Shown: positions 18,563 to 27,354 of the stretch, in pieces
Layout of the letters: every line of letters begins with the position of its first letter
How positions within the stretch are numbered: the stretch's first letter is position 1
Origin: Acinetobacter modestus
GTDB lineage: Bacteria > Pseudomonadota > Gammaproteobacteria > Pseudomonadales > Moraxellaceae
Reading direction: 5' to 3'
DNA: 64,000 bases
Assembly (NCBI RefSeq): GCF_014636095.1
Contig: NZ_BMDV01000007.1
Location: forward strand, 62,001 to 126,000
The notes under the pieces: generated by a model
What the model saw: only the letters and a program-made list of their open reading frames with translations
Told to the model about the DNA's origin: nothing
Databases searched by the model: none
Made by a program: the position numbers and the translations under genes

Positions 18563-18955
18563 ATGAAACGCTTATATTGGATGCCTGTGTTAGCACTCAG
18601 TATGTTATTAGGTGCTTGCGCATCAACGGTTAAGCCGTCTTATGTTTCACCAACTCAGTACCAAGCTTTAAACTGCCAACAGTTGCAAGCTGAATATAAT
18701 CGTATTCAACAGTACATCGATAATGGTGTGCAGACACCTAAGCGGACTGGAGTTGGTGTCGGTGTTGGACTTGGTGGTGGTTGGGCAAGAGGCGGTGGTT
18801 GGGGGATTTCGCCAACAATCTCATTAAATATGGGACAGTCGATGAATACCAAGAACACAGAGCTCGCTAACTTATTAGGTCAGCAGGATGCAATTGTGCA
18901 AGCCGCACAGTTCAAAGGTTGTGCAATTGTGGTCAAGCCACGTTCAAAATCATAA
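18563..18955 (+). CDS. Lipoprotein with Gly-rich segment
   Basis: A 130-aa predicted lipoprotein: signal peptide MKRLYWMPVLALSML with lipobox LLGAC (Cys19), then a helical region (QLQAEYNRIQQYID) and a glycine-rich stretch with GVGVG and GGGW repeats around residues 65-85. It lies ten bases after parA and is probably in its operon. The function is unknown; the glycine-rich part resembles those of small outer-membrane-attached proteins. Confidence 0.75.
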   Translation: MKRLYWMPVLALSMLLGACASTVKPSYVSPTQYQALNCQQLQAEYNRIQQYIDNGVQTPKRTGVGVGVGLGGGWARGGGWGISPTISLNMGQSMNTKNTELANLLGQQDAIVQAAQFKGCAIVVKPRSKS

Positions 18956-18966
18956 GTTGAAATTCA

Positions 18967-18996
18967 TTTATCACTGTAATTTATTACAGTGATAAA
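18967..18996. terminator. 13-bp perfect palindromic hairpin after the parA-lipoprotein operon
   Basis: TTTATCACTGTAA / TTACAGTGATAAA around a TTTA loop, 11 bases after the lipoprotein stop. No T-tract, so it may be a 3' stabilising hairpin or a protein site rather than a classic terminator. Confidence 0.5.
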
Positions 18997-19164
18997 TAAC
19001 TAAATTTTAGCAAAATGTTTCAATATAAAAGTATACAAAACAATATCTTAGTAATATTTATATTCATTTCTTTAATTTTTATAGCCTAATTTTCTCCACT
19101 AAATTTGTTTTTTTGCTTCAAATTCGTTTAAGGTGGCGAGCATATTTTGTCATCTGGTCTGTCT

Positions 19165-19755
19165 ATGATTGAGAGTTGGTTTTTTGTTTTGGCGATGTTG
19201 GCGGTGTTATTAATACCCGGTCCAACCAATGCATTGCTCGCCAGTGCAACTCATCAACAAGGGGCTTTTAAGACGATAATCTTCATTCCAATTGAATGGT
19301 TGGGATATGTATATGGCATAAGTTTGTGGGCATTATTTATTCATCTCTTTGAGCCGATTTGGCCAGCTTTAGATGTGATTTTACATACGGTGAGTTTAGC
19401 ATTGGTACTTTGGATGGCATTTCATCTTTGGAAAAGTGCGCATTTGCAAAAATATGATCAACGCCATCAGAAGATACGTAAGACAAAATTATTTAGCGCT
19501 ACTTTAAAAAATCCAAAAACAGTGCTTTTAGCGGTAGGTATTTTTCCTGTTGAAACGTGGAATTCGATTGAAAATGCAGTGCTGGTTTTTGCGATTTTTA
19601 GTGTGATTTTAATCCCTATAAGTGTTTTTTGGATGTACTTTGGACGAGCACTTCTGGTTGGGAGTTTTAATGGAATTACAGCCGACCATTTATATAAAGG
19701 GTCGGCAATGTTATTACTGATTTGTATGTTGCCAATGATTTTTCGATTATTTTAA
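19165..19755 (+). CDS. LysE/RhtB-type exporter-like membrane protein
   Basis: A 196-aa protein with about six hydrophobic helices. The IPGPTNALLASATHQQGA segment near the start matches the conserved PGP motif of LysE-family amino-acid exporters. The substrate is unknown. The ATG at 19165 gives a typical N-terminus (MIESWFFVLAML). An in-frame TTG at 19147 has a better AAGGTGG ribosome site and could add six residues. It is convergent with dedA, one base apart. Confidence 0.75.
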   Translation: MIESWFFVLAMLAVLLIPGPTNALLASATHQQGAFKTIIFIPIEWLGYVYGISLWALFIHLFEPIWPALDVILHTVSLALVLWMAFHLWKSAHLQKYDQRHQKIRKTKLFSATLKNPKTVLLAVGIFPVETWNSIENAVLVFAIFSVILIPISVFWMYFGRALLVGSFNGITADHLYKGSAMLLLICMLPMIFRLF

Positions 19756-19756
19756 T

Positions 19757-20395
19757 TTATTGAGCTTTACGCTCATTTAGTTTTTGCCGAACAAAACCAA
19801 TAACGCCCGGCAAGATACTGATGATAATAATGCCAAAAATTAAATAGGTGAAGTTATCTTTAACGATTGGCATATTACCAAAGATATAACCTAACGTAAT
19901 AAATGATGCGATCCAACAAAAAGCACCAATTACGTTATAGGTGAGGAAAAATTTATAATTCATACTGCCTGCACCTGCGACAAATGGTGCAAAGGTACGT
20001 GCAAACGGAACAAAGCGGGCAAAAATAATGGTTTTACCGCCATGACGTTGGAAGAACTGCTGTGTTTTGAGTAAATGTTGTTGATTGATAAATCGTGAAT
20101 TCATTTCAAAAACACGCGGGCCGATATAACGCCCAATGTGGTAATTTACGGTATCACCTAAAACTGCGGCAATAAATAATAAAATACCGAGTACCCACGG
20201 ATCCATCGCACCAGTTGATGCTGCTAGTGCACCCGCAGCAAATAATAAGCTATCTCCGGGTAAAAAAGGCATCACTACGAGGCCTGTTTCAACAAAGATA
20301 ATTAAAAATAAAATGGCATAAATCCATACGCCATAATTCGTAATAAATTCTAAAAGGTGTTCATCAACGTGCAGAATAAAATCAATAAGTTCCAT
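19757..20395 (-). CDS. DedA family (VTT/SNARE-associated) membrane protein
   Basis: A 212-aa inner-membrane protein of the DedA family, implicated in lipid scrambling and membrane homeostasis. Conserved elements are visible: FVETGLVVMPFLPGDSLLFAAG with the acidic and Pro-Gly-Asp residues, then FxRHGGKTIIFARFVPFARTFAPFVAG with the family's essential arginines. It is monocistronic on the minus strand. Confidence 0.92.
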   Translation of the reverse strand: MELIDFILHVDEHLLEFITNYGVWIYAILFLIIFVETGLVVMPFLPGDSLLFAAGALAASTGAMDPWVLGILLFIAAVLGDTVNYHIGRYIGPRVFEMNSRFINQQHLLKTQQFFQRHGGKTIIFARFVPFARTFAPFVAGAGSMNYKFFLTYNVIGAFCWIASFITLGYIFGNMPIVKDNFTYLIFGIIIISILPGVIGFVRQKLNERKAQ

Positions 20396-20631
20396 GAAGC
20401 TGTTAACAGTATGAATTTGAGCTAAATCCTAGCAGTGCAACTATAGAATGTCAGTATAAAAACCAATTTAATTGGTAACATTCATTGAGTAGCGACATGA
20501 TTAATTTTGATCTGGAATAATAATGTTTGTTGCAAATATAGAACGATGCATTAACTAATAGAATGTTTATTGCAAAATAAAACACACATAAACTGTTTCT
20601 ATATTAAAAAACAACTAGTGTGGAATCAATT

Positions 20632-21054
20632 ATGTTTAATCCAAATGTTATCGTAAAAAATATCGTAACGCAGTCAGGTGTAGAAAATATCGTTACGCTT
20701 GTTGCTCGGATCCTAATGGCCTATATTTTTATCATTGCAGGATGGGGCAAGCTCAGTGCTTATGGCGCTACAGCGGGTTATATGGAATCGATGGGTGTAC
20801 CTGCCGCATTGTTACCAGTAACGATCTTGGTTGAGTTTGGCGGTGGACTTGCGCTGTTATTTGGTTTTCAAGCCCGTTTAGCTGCATTTGGTTTAGGTAT
20901 CTTTAGCATTATTACCGCATTTATTTTTCATGGCGCAGATGATCAAATGCAACAAATCAACTTTATGAAAAACTTAGCTATGTCTGGTGGTTTATTTTAT
21001 TTAATGTTGCATGGTGCTGGTCGTTTGAGCTTAGATCATGTGATTGAGAAATAA
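20632..21054 (+). CDS. DoxX family membrane protein
   Basis: A 140-aa protein with four hydrophobic helices and the DoxX pattern ARILMAYIFIIAGWGKLSAY near the start, then VTILVEFGGGLALLFGFQARLAA. DoxX proteins have been linked to redox and thiol homeostasis, but the function here is unknown. The ATG at 20632 follows a TGGAA site; an upstream GTG would add four residues. An imperfect 15-bp direct repeat lies about 60-110 bases upstream. Confidence 0.85.
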   Translation: MFNPNVIVKNIVTQSGVENIVTLVARILMAYIFIIAGWGKLSAYGATAGYMESMGVPAALLPVTILVEFGGGLALLFGFQARLAAFGLGIFSIITAFIFHGADDQMQQINFMKNLAMSGGLFYLMLHGAGRLSLDHVIEK

Positions 21055-21070
21055 TGAGCCATTTAAAATA

Positions 21071-21102
21071 ATCCCCACGTTAGTGAGTGGGGATCGGTTT
21101 TT
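21071..21102 (+). terminator. Intrinsic terminator after the DoxX gene
   Basis: Perfect 8-bp stem ATCCCCAC / GTGGGGAT with an eight-base loop, followed by CGGTTTTTAT. Confidence 0.8.
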
Positions 21103-21200
21103 ATACACATAAAGTTAATGCTTAATTACAAACAGAAGCTGAGACAAGGGCTTATCTCTGTTTAGATAATAATAAAGAGAAAAGCTGGAGGAAGTATTCA

Positions 21201-21569
21201 ATGAAACAAATTTTGATGCCTTGTGGAATAGCGATTTTAATTGGCTTATCAACATCAACTTGGGCAGGTAAAGATGATCATGTGCTTGTGCAAGAAGCAG
21301 CAAAAAATGTGATAACGGTGAATCAGATTGCTCAACTGGCTGATGAAACGGGTGTTACTTTAACAGGCCAAATTACGAAACATTTGCGAAGTGATCATTA
21401 CGAATTTAAAGATCAGAGTGGCACGATTGGCATTGAAGTTGATGATGATATTTGGCGTAAAGCAGGCTTGAAAGTGGGCGATCATGTTCGGCTAGTGGGC
21501 GAGGTGGATACCCACCGCTATAAACCCACTGACATTGAAGTGATTCAAATAGAAAAGCACTCACATTAA
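21201..21569 (+). CDS. Periplasmic BOF (YgiW/YdeI) family protein
   Basis: A 122-aa secreted protein: signal peptide of about 22 residues ending STWA, then an OB-fold of the bacterial OB-fold (BOF) family, with VTLTGQITKHLRSDHYEFKDQSGTIGIEVDDD as the core. Enterobacterial members (YgiW, YdeI, VisP) are stress proteins that bind small ligands. An RBS-like GGAGGAAG precedes the ATG. It is closed by a strong terminator. Confidence 0.87.
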   Translation: MKQILMPCGIAILIGLSTSTWAGKDDHVLVQEAAKNVITVNQIAQLADETGVTLTGQITKHLRSDHYEFKDQSGTIGIEVDDDIWRKAGLKVGDHVRLVGEVDTHRYKPTDIEVIQIEKHSH

Positions 21570-21580
21570 GAAGCATAAAC

Positions 21581-21604
21581 AAAGGAAGCCTTAGCTTCCT
21601 TTTC
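21581..21604. terminator. Bidirectional terminator between convergent genes
   Basis: Perfect AAAGGAAGC / GCTTCCTTT stem with a CTTA loop and T-tract, placed between the BOF gene and the end of the DUF445 gene. Confidence 0.82.
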
Positions 21605-21616
21605 TAATCCTATTTT

Positions 21617-22855
21617 TTAAAGCATAAAGTGGATCTGCATTTCCCCTACAAGGAAACCTAATACAGCACCAACAATAATTAATGACCATTCATCTTCTTT
21701 AAAGGCAGGGCGGAGCATACCTTCAAATTCTTCAGGGCTTAACTGCTGCATTCTTTCGACCAAAGTATTGCGGACATTCATCGCATCTTCAGCATAAGAC
21801 TCTACATAACGCATTGTTTCAGGGAGCTGTTGTAAAATGCGTTCCGCAACTTCAGCTTTTAAATTCTGATATTTTTCACCACCAATCGCATAAACAACCA
21901 ATGGACGAACAATACCTGCTTGTAAATCAATTTCTTGTTTCACATGGCGACTGACGAGTTCGATCACTTTATCTGAATTGGTTCCAGAAAAAAGCTCTTC
22001 CATCATATTACGGGATGTGAGTAATTGTTTAGAAATGAGCGCTGCATAGTCTGCCGCGACTTCATTTTGACGCTTGATGAACAAACCTTGCCATGTGTAG
22101 CCCAAAATCTTCTTTGGGTACAATGGTCTAAACATCATTTGTAAAGCCATCCAGTCACTGAAAAAGCCGACAAAGCCACCGAACATTGGCAGCATCCAAG
22201 GATATTTTCCTTGAGTGACCACCCAACACAACATTTGCACTACACCAATGGCGAAACCAAAAATAAAGCCGACATTACTAAAGAATTTGAATTCTTGTTT
22301 GCCGACTTTTTTGAAAATTTCGTTGAGAAGACGCTTATCTTTGAGGAGATTGCTAATCACCATGTGCTTGATGTCAAAGTATTTGATCACATCTTTTTGC
22401 ACTTCGCCCATGATATGTTCAACAATCTCAGGGGCTTTGGCTTGAACTCGCTTAATTAATTTCTTTCGTGCGAACTCAGGCATACCTTCCCATAAACCCG
22501 GTTGATATTGTTGTGCAACTTCACGGGTAATGTCTTCGGCAGCAGCCATTAATGGTTTTTCAATTTCTTGAGCAATCCTTTTCGGATCAAGTCTGGCAAA
22601 AATTTCTTGGGGCTGAATTAACTTTGAGGTCATTAACTCAACGGCTATGGTCGCCATTTTTTCAGCTTTTCGCGGGACGATGCCTTGCCATCCGATTGGA
22701 AGACCAAATAACCTTAGTCCCTTAAATTCAAGTGGTGCAAACATCATTTGAATGGCAATAACTTTCGTTACATAGCCAATAAAGCCACTAATAAATGGGA
22801 TCGAAATATATAACCAGAAATTCTGTTGAAAATCCGCAATCATTTCTTGAAACAT
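21617..22855 (-). CDS. DUF445 family membrane protein
   Basis: A 412-aa protein of the DUF445 (YheB-like) family. Hydrophobic helices occur at the N-terminus (about 13-40), mid-protein (about 190-245) and at the extreme C-terminus. The repeated motif GYVTKVIAIQMMFAPLEFKG and later GFFSDWMALQMMFRPLYPKK, each followed by a QGI/QGLF segment, is the family hallmark, and here it occurs twice. The function is unknown. Confidence 0.85.
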   Translation of the reverse strand: MFQEMIADFQQNFWLYISIPFISGFIGYVTKVIAIQMMFAPLEFKGLRLFGLPIGWQGIVPRKAEKMATIAVELMTSKLIQPQEIFARLDPKRIAQEIEKPLMAAAEDITREVAQQYQPGLWEGMPEFARKKLIKRVQAKAPEIVEHIMGEVQKDVIKYFDIKHMVISNLLKDKRLLNEIFKKVGKQEFKFFSNVGFIFGFAIGVVQMLCWVVTQGKYPWMLPMFGGFVGFFSDWMALQMMFRPLYPKKILGYTWQGLFIKRQNEVAADYAALISKQLLTSRNMMEELFSGTNSDKVIELVSRHVKQEIDLQAGIVRPLVVYAIGGEKYQNLKAEVAERILQQLPETMRYVESYAEDAMNVRNTLVERMQQLSPEEFEGMLRPAFKEDEWSLIIVGAVLGFLVGEMQIHFML

Positions 22856-22964
22856 TATTTTATTGGTCCTTCAAGTCCTAATTGTTGCTCGTGATAGGGC
22901 AAGCCATAGATGATAGTGAAATATTTTAGAATATTGACTGAGCCAATATCTTTTAGGCTTTTAG

Positions 22965-23099
22965 TTACCTTTTTATTTTCCTCTTTCCAAGGATAGTGCA
23001 GTCGCACAAAAAGGAAACGATGATGCCGACAGCATACCTTTCCGTGGTAATGCCTATTTTCGACTCATCATCTTAGCACCAATTTTTGCTTTTTGTTGA
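22965..23099 (+). other. Protein-like open stretch without a start codon, possible gene remnant or dispersed repeat
   Basis: The 430-base gap between DUF445 and guaA holds a 44-codon open frame with no ATG. Part of it reads KDSAVAQKGNDDADSIPFR, a composition unlike random intergenic translation. The same DNA forms small stems (GTGC/GCAC at 22996; GATGATG at 23019 with CATCATC at 23066). It could be a gene fragment or a repeated intergenic element. The rest of the gap holds the guaA promoter region, in which I could place no convincing -35. Confidence 0.3.
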
Positions 23100-23285
23100 T
23101 CGGAATCAGCAAGAATTGTTGATTTAATTCTCTTTTCCAACACGTGCTTGGGGAATTTTAGTTTAAATATCAGTCGCAATTGATCATACATGCTAAAAAA
23201 TAAGATAGATGATGAATTGCGATGCGCCAAAGCGTGAAAAATGTTAGAATATGGCGCTTAATTCATTTGCCTTTAATGTTTAGCC

Positions 23286-24854
23286 ATGACGACCAATACT
23301 CAAATTACTGAAGATCGTATCCTTATTTTGGATTTCGGCTCTCAATATAGCCAGCTGATTGCACGTCGCGTACGTGAAGCGGGTGTTTATTCTGAAATGT
23401 ATGCTTTCGATATGTCTGAAGAAGACATTCGTGCGTTTAATCCGAACGGGATTATTTTGTCAGGTGGCCCTGAGAGCGTACATGAAGAAGGTAGTCCACG
23501 TGCGCCACAAGTTGTATTTGAACTTGGTGTACCGGTATTGGGTATTTGCTATGGCTTACAAACCATGTCTGAACAGCTTGGTGGTAAAGTAGAGCCAGGT
23601 ACAGTTCACGAATTTGGTTATGCCGCTGTTGATGTATTGGTTCGCGATCAATTGTTGGGTGATCTCAATGATGGTGACGACAAGCTTAATGTTTGGATGA
23701 GTCATGGCGATAAAGTCAGTGTGATTCCTGAAGGTTTCTCTGTTACTGCAAGCACACCAAGCTGTCCATTTGCCGCGGTAAGTGATGAAGCACGTCGTTT
23801 CTATGGTGTTCAATTCCACCCTGAAGTGACCCATACAGCGAAAGGCGCAGAGTTATTATCGAACTTTGTGCATGGGATTTGTGGATGCCGTAATCTCTGG
23901 AATTCTGAAAACATTATCGACTTGCGTGTTGAACAATTACGTGAGCAAATTGGTGATCAAAAAGTTCTGTTAGGTCTTTCTGGTGGTGTGGATTCTTCAG
24001 TTGTTGCTGCATTGCTTCATAAAGCAATTGGCGATCAATTGACATGTGTATTTGTAGACAATGGCTTACTTCGTTTAAACGAAGGTGAACAAGTGATGGA
24101 CATGTTCGCAAAAAACATGGGTATCCGTGTGATTCGTGCTGATGCTGAACAGCGTTTCTTAACAGCATTAGCGGGTGAAGTTGATCCTGAGAAAAAACGT
24201 AAAATTATTGGTCGTGAATTCATCGAAGTTTTTGCTGAAGAAGCTCGTAAACTTGATGGCGTGAACTTCCTTGCTCAAGGTACGATTTACCCAGATGTGA
24301 TTGAATCTGCTGCAACCAAAAATGGTAAAGCACATGTGATTAAATCTCACCACAATGTGGGCGGTTTACCTGATGACTTAGCTTTTGAATTGGTTGAGCC
24401 GATTCGCGATTTGTTTAAAGATGAAGTACGTCGTTTAGGTACAACTTTAGGTTTACCACATGAAATGCTTTATCGCCACCCATTCCCAGGCCCAGGTTTA
24501 GGCGTGCGTATCTTGGGTGAAGTGAAAAAAGAATATGCGGATATTCTTCGTCTTGCTGATGACATCTTTATGCAAGAGCTTCGTGCAAGCGGTTGGTATG
24601 ATAAAACTGCGCAAGCATTTGCAGTATTCCAACCAGTGAAATCTGTGGGTGTTGTCGGTGATGGTCGCCGTTATGCATGGGTGATTGCACTTCGTGCGGT
24701 TGAAACGGTTGACTTTATGACAGCCCGTTTCGCTCATTTACCGTATGATTTGGTTGATAAAATCTCAACGCGTATCATGAATGAAATCAAAGATGTTTCA
24801 CGTGTTGTATATGATGTGTCATCTAAGCCACCAGCAACGATTGAATGGGAGTAA
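23286..24854 (+). CDS. guaA: GMP synthase (glutamine-hydrolysing)
   Basis: Converts XMP to GMP using glutamine and ATP, the last step of guanine nucleotide synthesis. It has 522 aa in three domains: a class I glutamine amidotransferase (residues about 12-200) with nucleophile Cys in VLGICYGLQ and His-Glu in [10 protein letters not shown]; an ATP pyrophosphatase domain with the P-loop LSGGVDSSV; and a C-terminal dimerisation domain ending KPPATIEWE, the usual GuaA terminus. Full length and intact. Confidence 0.98.
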   Translation: MTTNTQITEDRILILDFGSQYSQLIARRVREAGVYSEMYAFDMSEEDIRAFNPNGIILSGGPESVHEEGSPRAPQVVFELGVPVLGICYGLQTMSEQLGGKVEPGTVHEFGYAAVDVLVRDQLLGDLNDGDDKLNVWMSHGDKVSVIPEGFSVTASTPSCPFAAVSDEARRFYGVQFHPEVTHTAKGAELLSNFVHGICGCRNLWNSENIIDLRVEQLREQIGDQKVLLGLSGGVDSSVVAALLHKAIGDQLTCVFVDNGLLRLNEGEQVMDMFAKNMGIRVIRADAEQRFLTALAGEVDPEKKRKIIGREFIEVFAEEARKLDGVNFLAQGTIYPDVIESAATKNGKAHVIKSHHNVGGLPDDLAFELVEPIRDLFKDEVRRLGTTLGLPHEMLYRHPFPGPGLGVRILGEVKKEYADILRLADDIFMQELRASGWYDKTAQAFAVFQPVKSVGVVGDGRRYAWVIALRAVETVDFMTARFAHLPYDLVDKISTRIMNEIKDVSRVVYDVSSKPPATIEWE

Positions 24855-24896
24855 AACTGGGGCTTCATGAAGCAGCGCTTCATGCCAGTTTTATTC
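24853..24896 (+). terminator. guaA terminator (branched hairpin)
   Basis: Inner stem CATGAAGC / GCTTCATG with an AGC loop, extended after a five-base bulge by AAAACTGG / CCAGTTTT, then TTTTATT. It begins at the guaA stop codon. Confidence 0.7.
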
Positions 24897-24933
24897 TAAG
24901 AGCTATGCTCGTATCAAGATAAAAATTACCTTT

Positions 24934-24961
24934 AAAAAAGAGCGCTTAGGTGCTCTTTTTT
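24934..24961 (+). terminator. Second intrinsic terminator between guaA and mrr
   Basis: AAAAAAGAGC / GCTCTTTTT stem with an eight-base loop and T-tract. The same GAGCGC...GCTCTT hairpin type recurs just after the mrr gene at 25921, so the gene is bracketed by two similar hairpins. Confidence 0.75.
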
Positions 24962-25003
24962 TGATTTATAATTTATAAAGATTAAGCTTATAAGAGAAGA
25001 AAT

Positions 25004-25921
25004 ATGACTTTGCCTAACCATCAAGAATTGATGTTACCGTTATTAAAAGTCTTAAAAAAACAAAGTCAACCAATTCAAATTAGTCAAGCTGGAAAATTAT
25101 TGGCTGAACAGTCAAATTTAACTACGGAAGAATTAAGTAAGATGATTCCTAGCGGTAAAAGAACAGTTTTTTATGATCGTGTTGGGTGGGCGAAAACATA
25201 TTTGGTTAAGGCAGGATTAATTTATCAACCGGATTGGGGACTATGTGGGTTATCTGAGGAAGCTAAGAAATTAAACCTAGAAACATTGGATAAGATAGAT
25301 AATGATTTTTTAATGAAATATGAGAGTTTCCGAAACTTTAAAATGCCATCAAATAATAAAGGTGATAAACAGGTTGTTGTTACAGCAGAAAAATCAGATT
25401 TAGAAACACCAGAAGAGTCACTTCAAAGAATAAATGAAATTTTATTATCTAGTTTGAAAGATGATTTGCTGAATCTTGTAAAAGCAAAGCACCCTTCATT
25501 CTTTGAACGATTAGTTGTAGATTTGCTTGTTGCTATGGGCTATGGGGGTTCACATCAAGATGCTGCACAAGCAATAGGTAAAACAAGTGATGGTGGTATT
25601 GATGGAATCATCAGTGAAGATCGTTTGGGTTTAGACAAAATTTATATTCAAGCAAAGCGCTGGGAAAATACCGTTGGTCGCCCAGATATACAACAGTTCA
25701 AAGGTGCATTAGCCGATCAGGTTGCTAAGAAAGGTGTATTTATTACGACCTCAAGTTTTAGCAAAGAAGCAGTCGAATCTGCAAAAAAATCTGGAATTGT
25801 CCTAATTGATGGAGAAAAGCTAACTTCTTTAATGATCGAGTTCGGTTTAGGTGTGCAAGTTGAGCGAAGTTTTTATATTTATAAAATAGATCAAGATCGG
25901 TTTGATGAAGATAATTTTTAA
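25004..25921 (+). CDS. mrr: Mrr-type restriction endonuclease
   Basis: A 305-aa protein with the two-domain Mrr plan. A winged-helix Mrr N-terminal domain (about residues 5-90, with RTVFYDRVGWAKTYLVKAGLI) precedes a PD-(D/E)XK catalytic domain: E168 in FFERLV, D200 in DGGIDG, and Q216-A-K218 in IYIQAKRW. Mrr proteins are type IV enzymes that cut methylated DNA, so this is a probable defence gene against modified foreign DNA. It stands alone, bracketed by similar terminators, between guaA and a regulator operon. The specificity is unknown. Confidence 0.9.
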   Translation: MTLPNHQELMLPLLKVLKKQSQPIQISQAGKLLAEQSNLTTEELSKMIPSGKRTVFYDRVGWAKTYLVKAGLIYQPDWGLCGLSEEAKKLNLETLDKIDNDFLMKYESFRNFKMPSNNKGDKQVVVTAEKSDLETPEESLQRINEILLSSLKDDLLNLVKAKHPSFFERLVVDLLVAMGYGGSHQDAAQAIGKTSDGGIDGIISEDRLGLDKIYIQAKRWENTVGRPDIQQFKGALADQVAKKGVFITTSSFSKEAVESAKKSGIVLIDGEKLTSLMIEFGLGVQVERSFYIYKIDQDRFDEDNF

Positions 25922-25943
25922 GAGCGCTCAGTCGCTCTTTTTT
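25920..25943 (+). terminator. Intrinsic terminator of mrr
   Basis: AGAGCG / CGCTCT stem with a six-base loop and a run of T residues, overlapping the stop codon. Confidence 0.8.
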
Positions 25944-26013
25944 ATTACTTAACTTTATAAAATTTCTCTATAAAAAATTAATAAATCATTAAATATCAAA
26001 ATTATAAAATTTA

Positions 26014-26057
26014 AAGATATATCTTAACTTGCTATAAGATTAATTAAGATATATCTT
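26014..26057. promoter_or_regulatory. Twin operators of the PadR operon
   Basis: Two identical 12-bp palindromes, AAGATATATCTT, at 26014-26025 and 26046-26057. Their centres are 32 bp apart, three helical turns, immediately upstream of the PadR gene. A strong candidate for autoregulation by that repressor. Confidence 0.7.
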
Positions 26058-26078
26058 ATTAATCGTAAGTTAATCAGT

Positions 26079-26621
26079 ATGAGAAAAATAAAGATGAGAC
26101 ATCAATCAGATCATCGTGAAAATGAACATGATAAACATCATCGAGAGCATCACCGTTCAGGTCGCCGCGGTCGCTTATTTGAATCAGGTCGAATGAAATT
26201 GTTAGTGCTGCATTTGATTCAGCAAAATCCCAAACATGGTTATGAAATTATTAAAGAAATTAGTGATCTTGTTGGTGATGGTTATACACCAAGTGCAGGA
26301 ACAATTTATCCAACTCTCACCAGTTTAGAAGAAATGAACTGTATTTCTTTGCTCGATGCCGAGCGTAAACAATACCAAGTCACTGAATATGGCGAAACGT
26401 ATCTGAAAGATCAGCAGGAAATGTTGGCAGCTTTGTTAGAAAAACTACGCATTAGACGTGAAATCCATAACAACGATCAACTGATAGAGATCCATCGAGC
26501 AATGGAAAATCTAAAAACAGCATTACGATTAAAACTCAATATTGCTGATCTACAGCAAGAACAAATTTATCAAATTGCTGAAAAGATTGATCAAGCCGCC
26601 ATTGCGATTGGACGTTTATAA
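26079..26621 (+). CDS. PadR family regulator, YqjI-like, with His-rich N-terminus
   Basis: A 180-aa PadR-type repressor. Residues 7-30 are rich in His (seven) and Arg. The winged helix spans about 38-115 with HGYEIIKEISDLVGDGYTPSAGTIYPTLTSLEE, and a C-terminal dimerisation helix follows. The layout matches E. coli YqjI, a metal-responsive repressor whose His-rich N-terminus is involved in nickel sensing, so metal sensing is plausible here. Twin palindromes lie just upstream. It heads a four-gene operon; the Fur-like gene starts 14 bases after the stop. MRHQSD at codon 6 is an alternative start. Confidence 0.88.
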   Translation: MRKIKMRHQSDHRENEHDKHHREHHRSGRRGRLFESGRMKLLVLHLIQQNPKHGYEIIKEISDLVGDGYTPSAGTIYPTLTSLEEMNCISLLDAERKQYQVTEYGETYLKDQQEMLAALLEKLRIRREIHNNDQLIEIHRAMENLKTALRLKLNIADLQQEQIYQIAEKIDQAAIAIGRL

Positions 26622-26635
26622 GTTGGGAGCAAAAG

Positions 26636-27025
26636 ATGTTAGTGCTACAACAGAAAATTAAACAGGTTGGACTGAGAGTAACGCATCCGCGTATGGCGGT
26701 TTTGTCATTATTGGCGCAGCAGTCAGAAGATCTTACTGTGAAGCAAATTTACCAAAATTTGAATCTGCAAAAACAGCAGCTAAATTTGGCAACCGTCTAT
26801 CGTGTGGTGAGTGATCTCGTTTTGGCGGGGGTGTTGGTGAGTTATCAATTCCATCGTGCTGAAACGAAATTTAGTCTTCCACGAGTTCCTAAAAATCAAT
26901 TACTACAAATTCGCTGTGCCGATTTAACCACAGCAAAACAAGCACGATTTTTACAGTCCTTAGAAGCCCTATTTACCCAATTTCAAATTGATTTGATGCA
27001 GATCGAAATCAAAGAAAATCCTTAA
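26636..27025 (+). CDS. Degenerate Fur-like regulator
   Basis: A 129-aa protein with a Fur-type winged helix: GLRVTHPRMAVLSLLAQQ at residues 12-29 and NLATVYRVVSDLVLAGVLV (50-68), the usual recognition helix. The C-terminal part is short and lacks the metal-binding HHDH motif and the zinc CxxC pairs; only one Cys (94) is present. It may still bind DNA but probably does not sense metal in the normal way, or it may modulate another Fur protein. It lies between the PadR gene and the DUF3861 gene. Confidence 0.82.
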   Translation: MLVLQQKIKQVGLRVTHPRMAVLSLLAQQSEDLTVKQIYQNLNLQKQQLNLATVYRVVSDLVLAGVLVSYQFHRAETKFSLPRVPKNQLLQIRCADLTTAKQARFLQSLEALFTQFQIDLMQIEIKENP

Positions 27026-27048
27026 TTAAAAATTGATTGGAGCAAATG

Positions 27049-27354
27049 ATGAAACAACATCAATACCATGTCACCGTACAACATTTAAAAGATGCGAAAG
27101 GACAAGCGTCAACTTACACCGAACGTTTAGAGTTTTATACTGGAAATCATGATGATATTTTTCAGATCGTTGAACGTTTAAATAGTGCTGAATTTTTTGA
27201 TGATCAAACCACTAAAGCTTTTGCGGTGGGTCTAAAACTTTTCAGCGAAGTGATGCTAGAAAATAAAGATCATCCACTATTCGAAGAATTCTTGCCGCAG
27301 TTCGGTCAATTTATGAAGAATCTAAAGCAACATGTAAAGAAACAGGCTGAATGA
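27049..27354 (+). CDS. DUF3861 family protein
   Basis: A 101-aa soluble protein starting MKQHQYHVTVQHLKDAKG, with a strand-rich N-terminus and a helical C-terminus around LFEEFLPQFGQFMKNL, matching DUF3861. The function is unknown. I chose the ATG at 27049 with GGAG seven bases upstream; the frame also opens at an earlier TTG. Its stop overlaps the next start by four bases (ATGA), so the two are translationally coupled. Confidence 0.8.
   Translation: MKQHQYHVTVQHLKDAKGQASTYTERLEFYTGNHDDIFQIVERLNSAEFFDDQTTKAFAVGLKLFSEVMLENKDHPLFEEFLPQFGQFMKNLKQHVKKQAE

Noticed and set aside
26014..26057. Twin palindromes as a short CRISPR-like array
   Set aside because: Only two 12-bp units with an AT-rich 20-base gap and no cas genes; operators explain them better.
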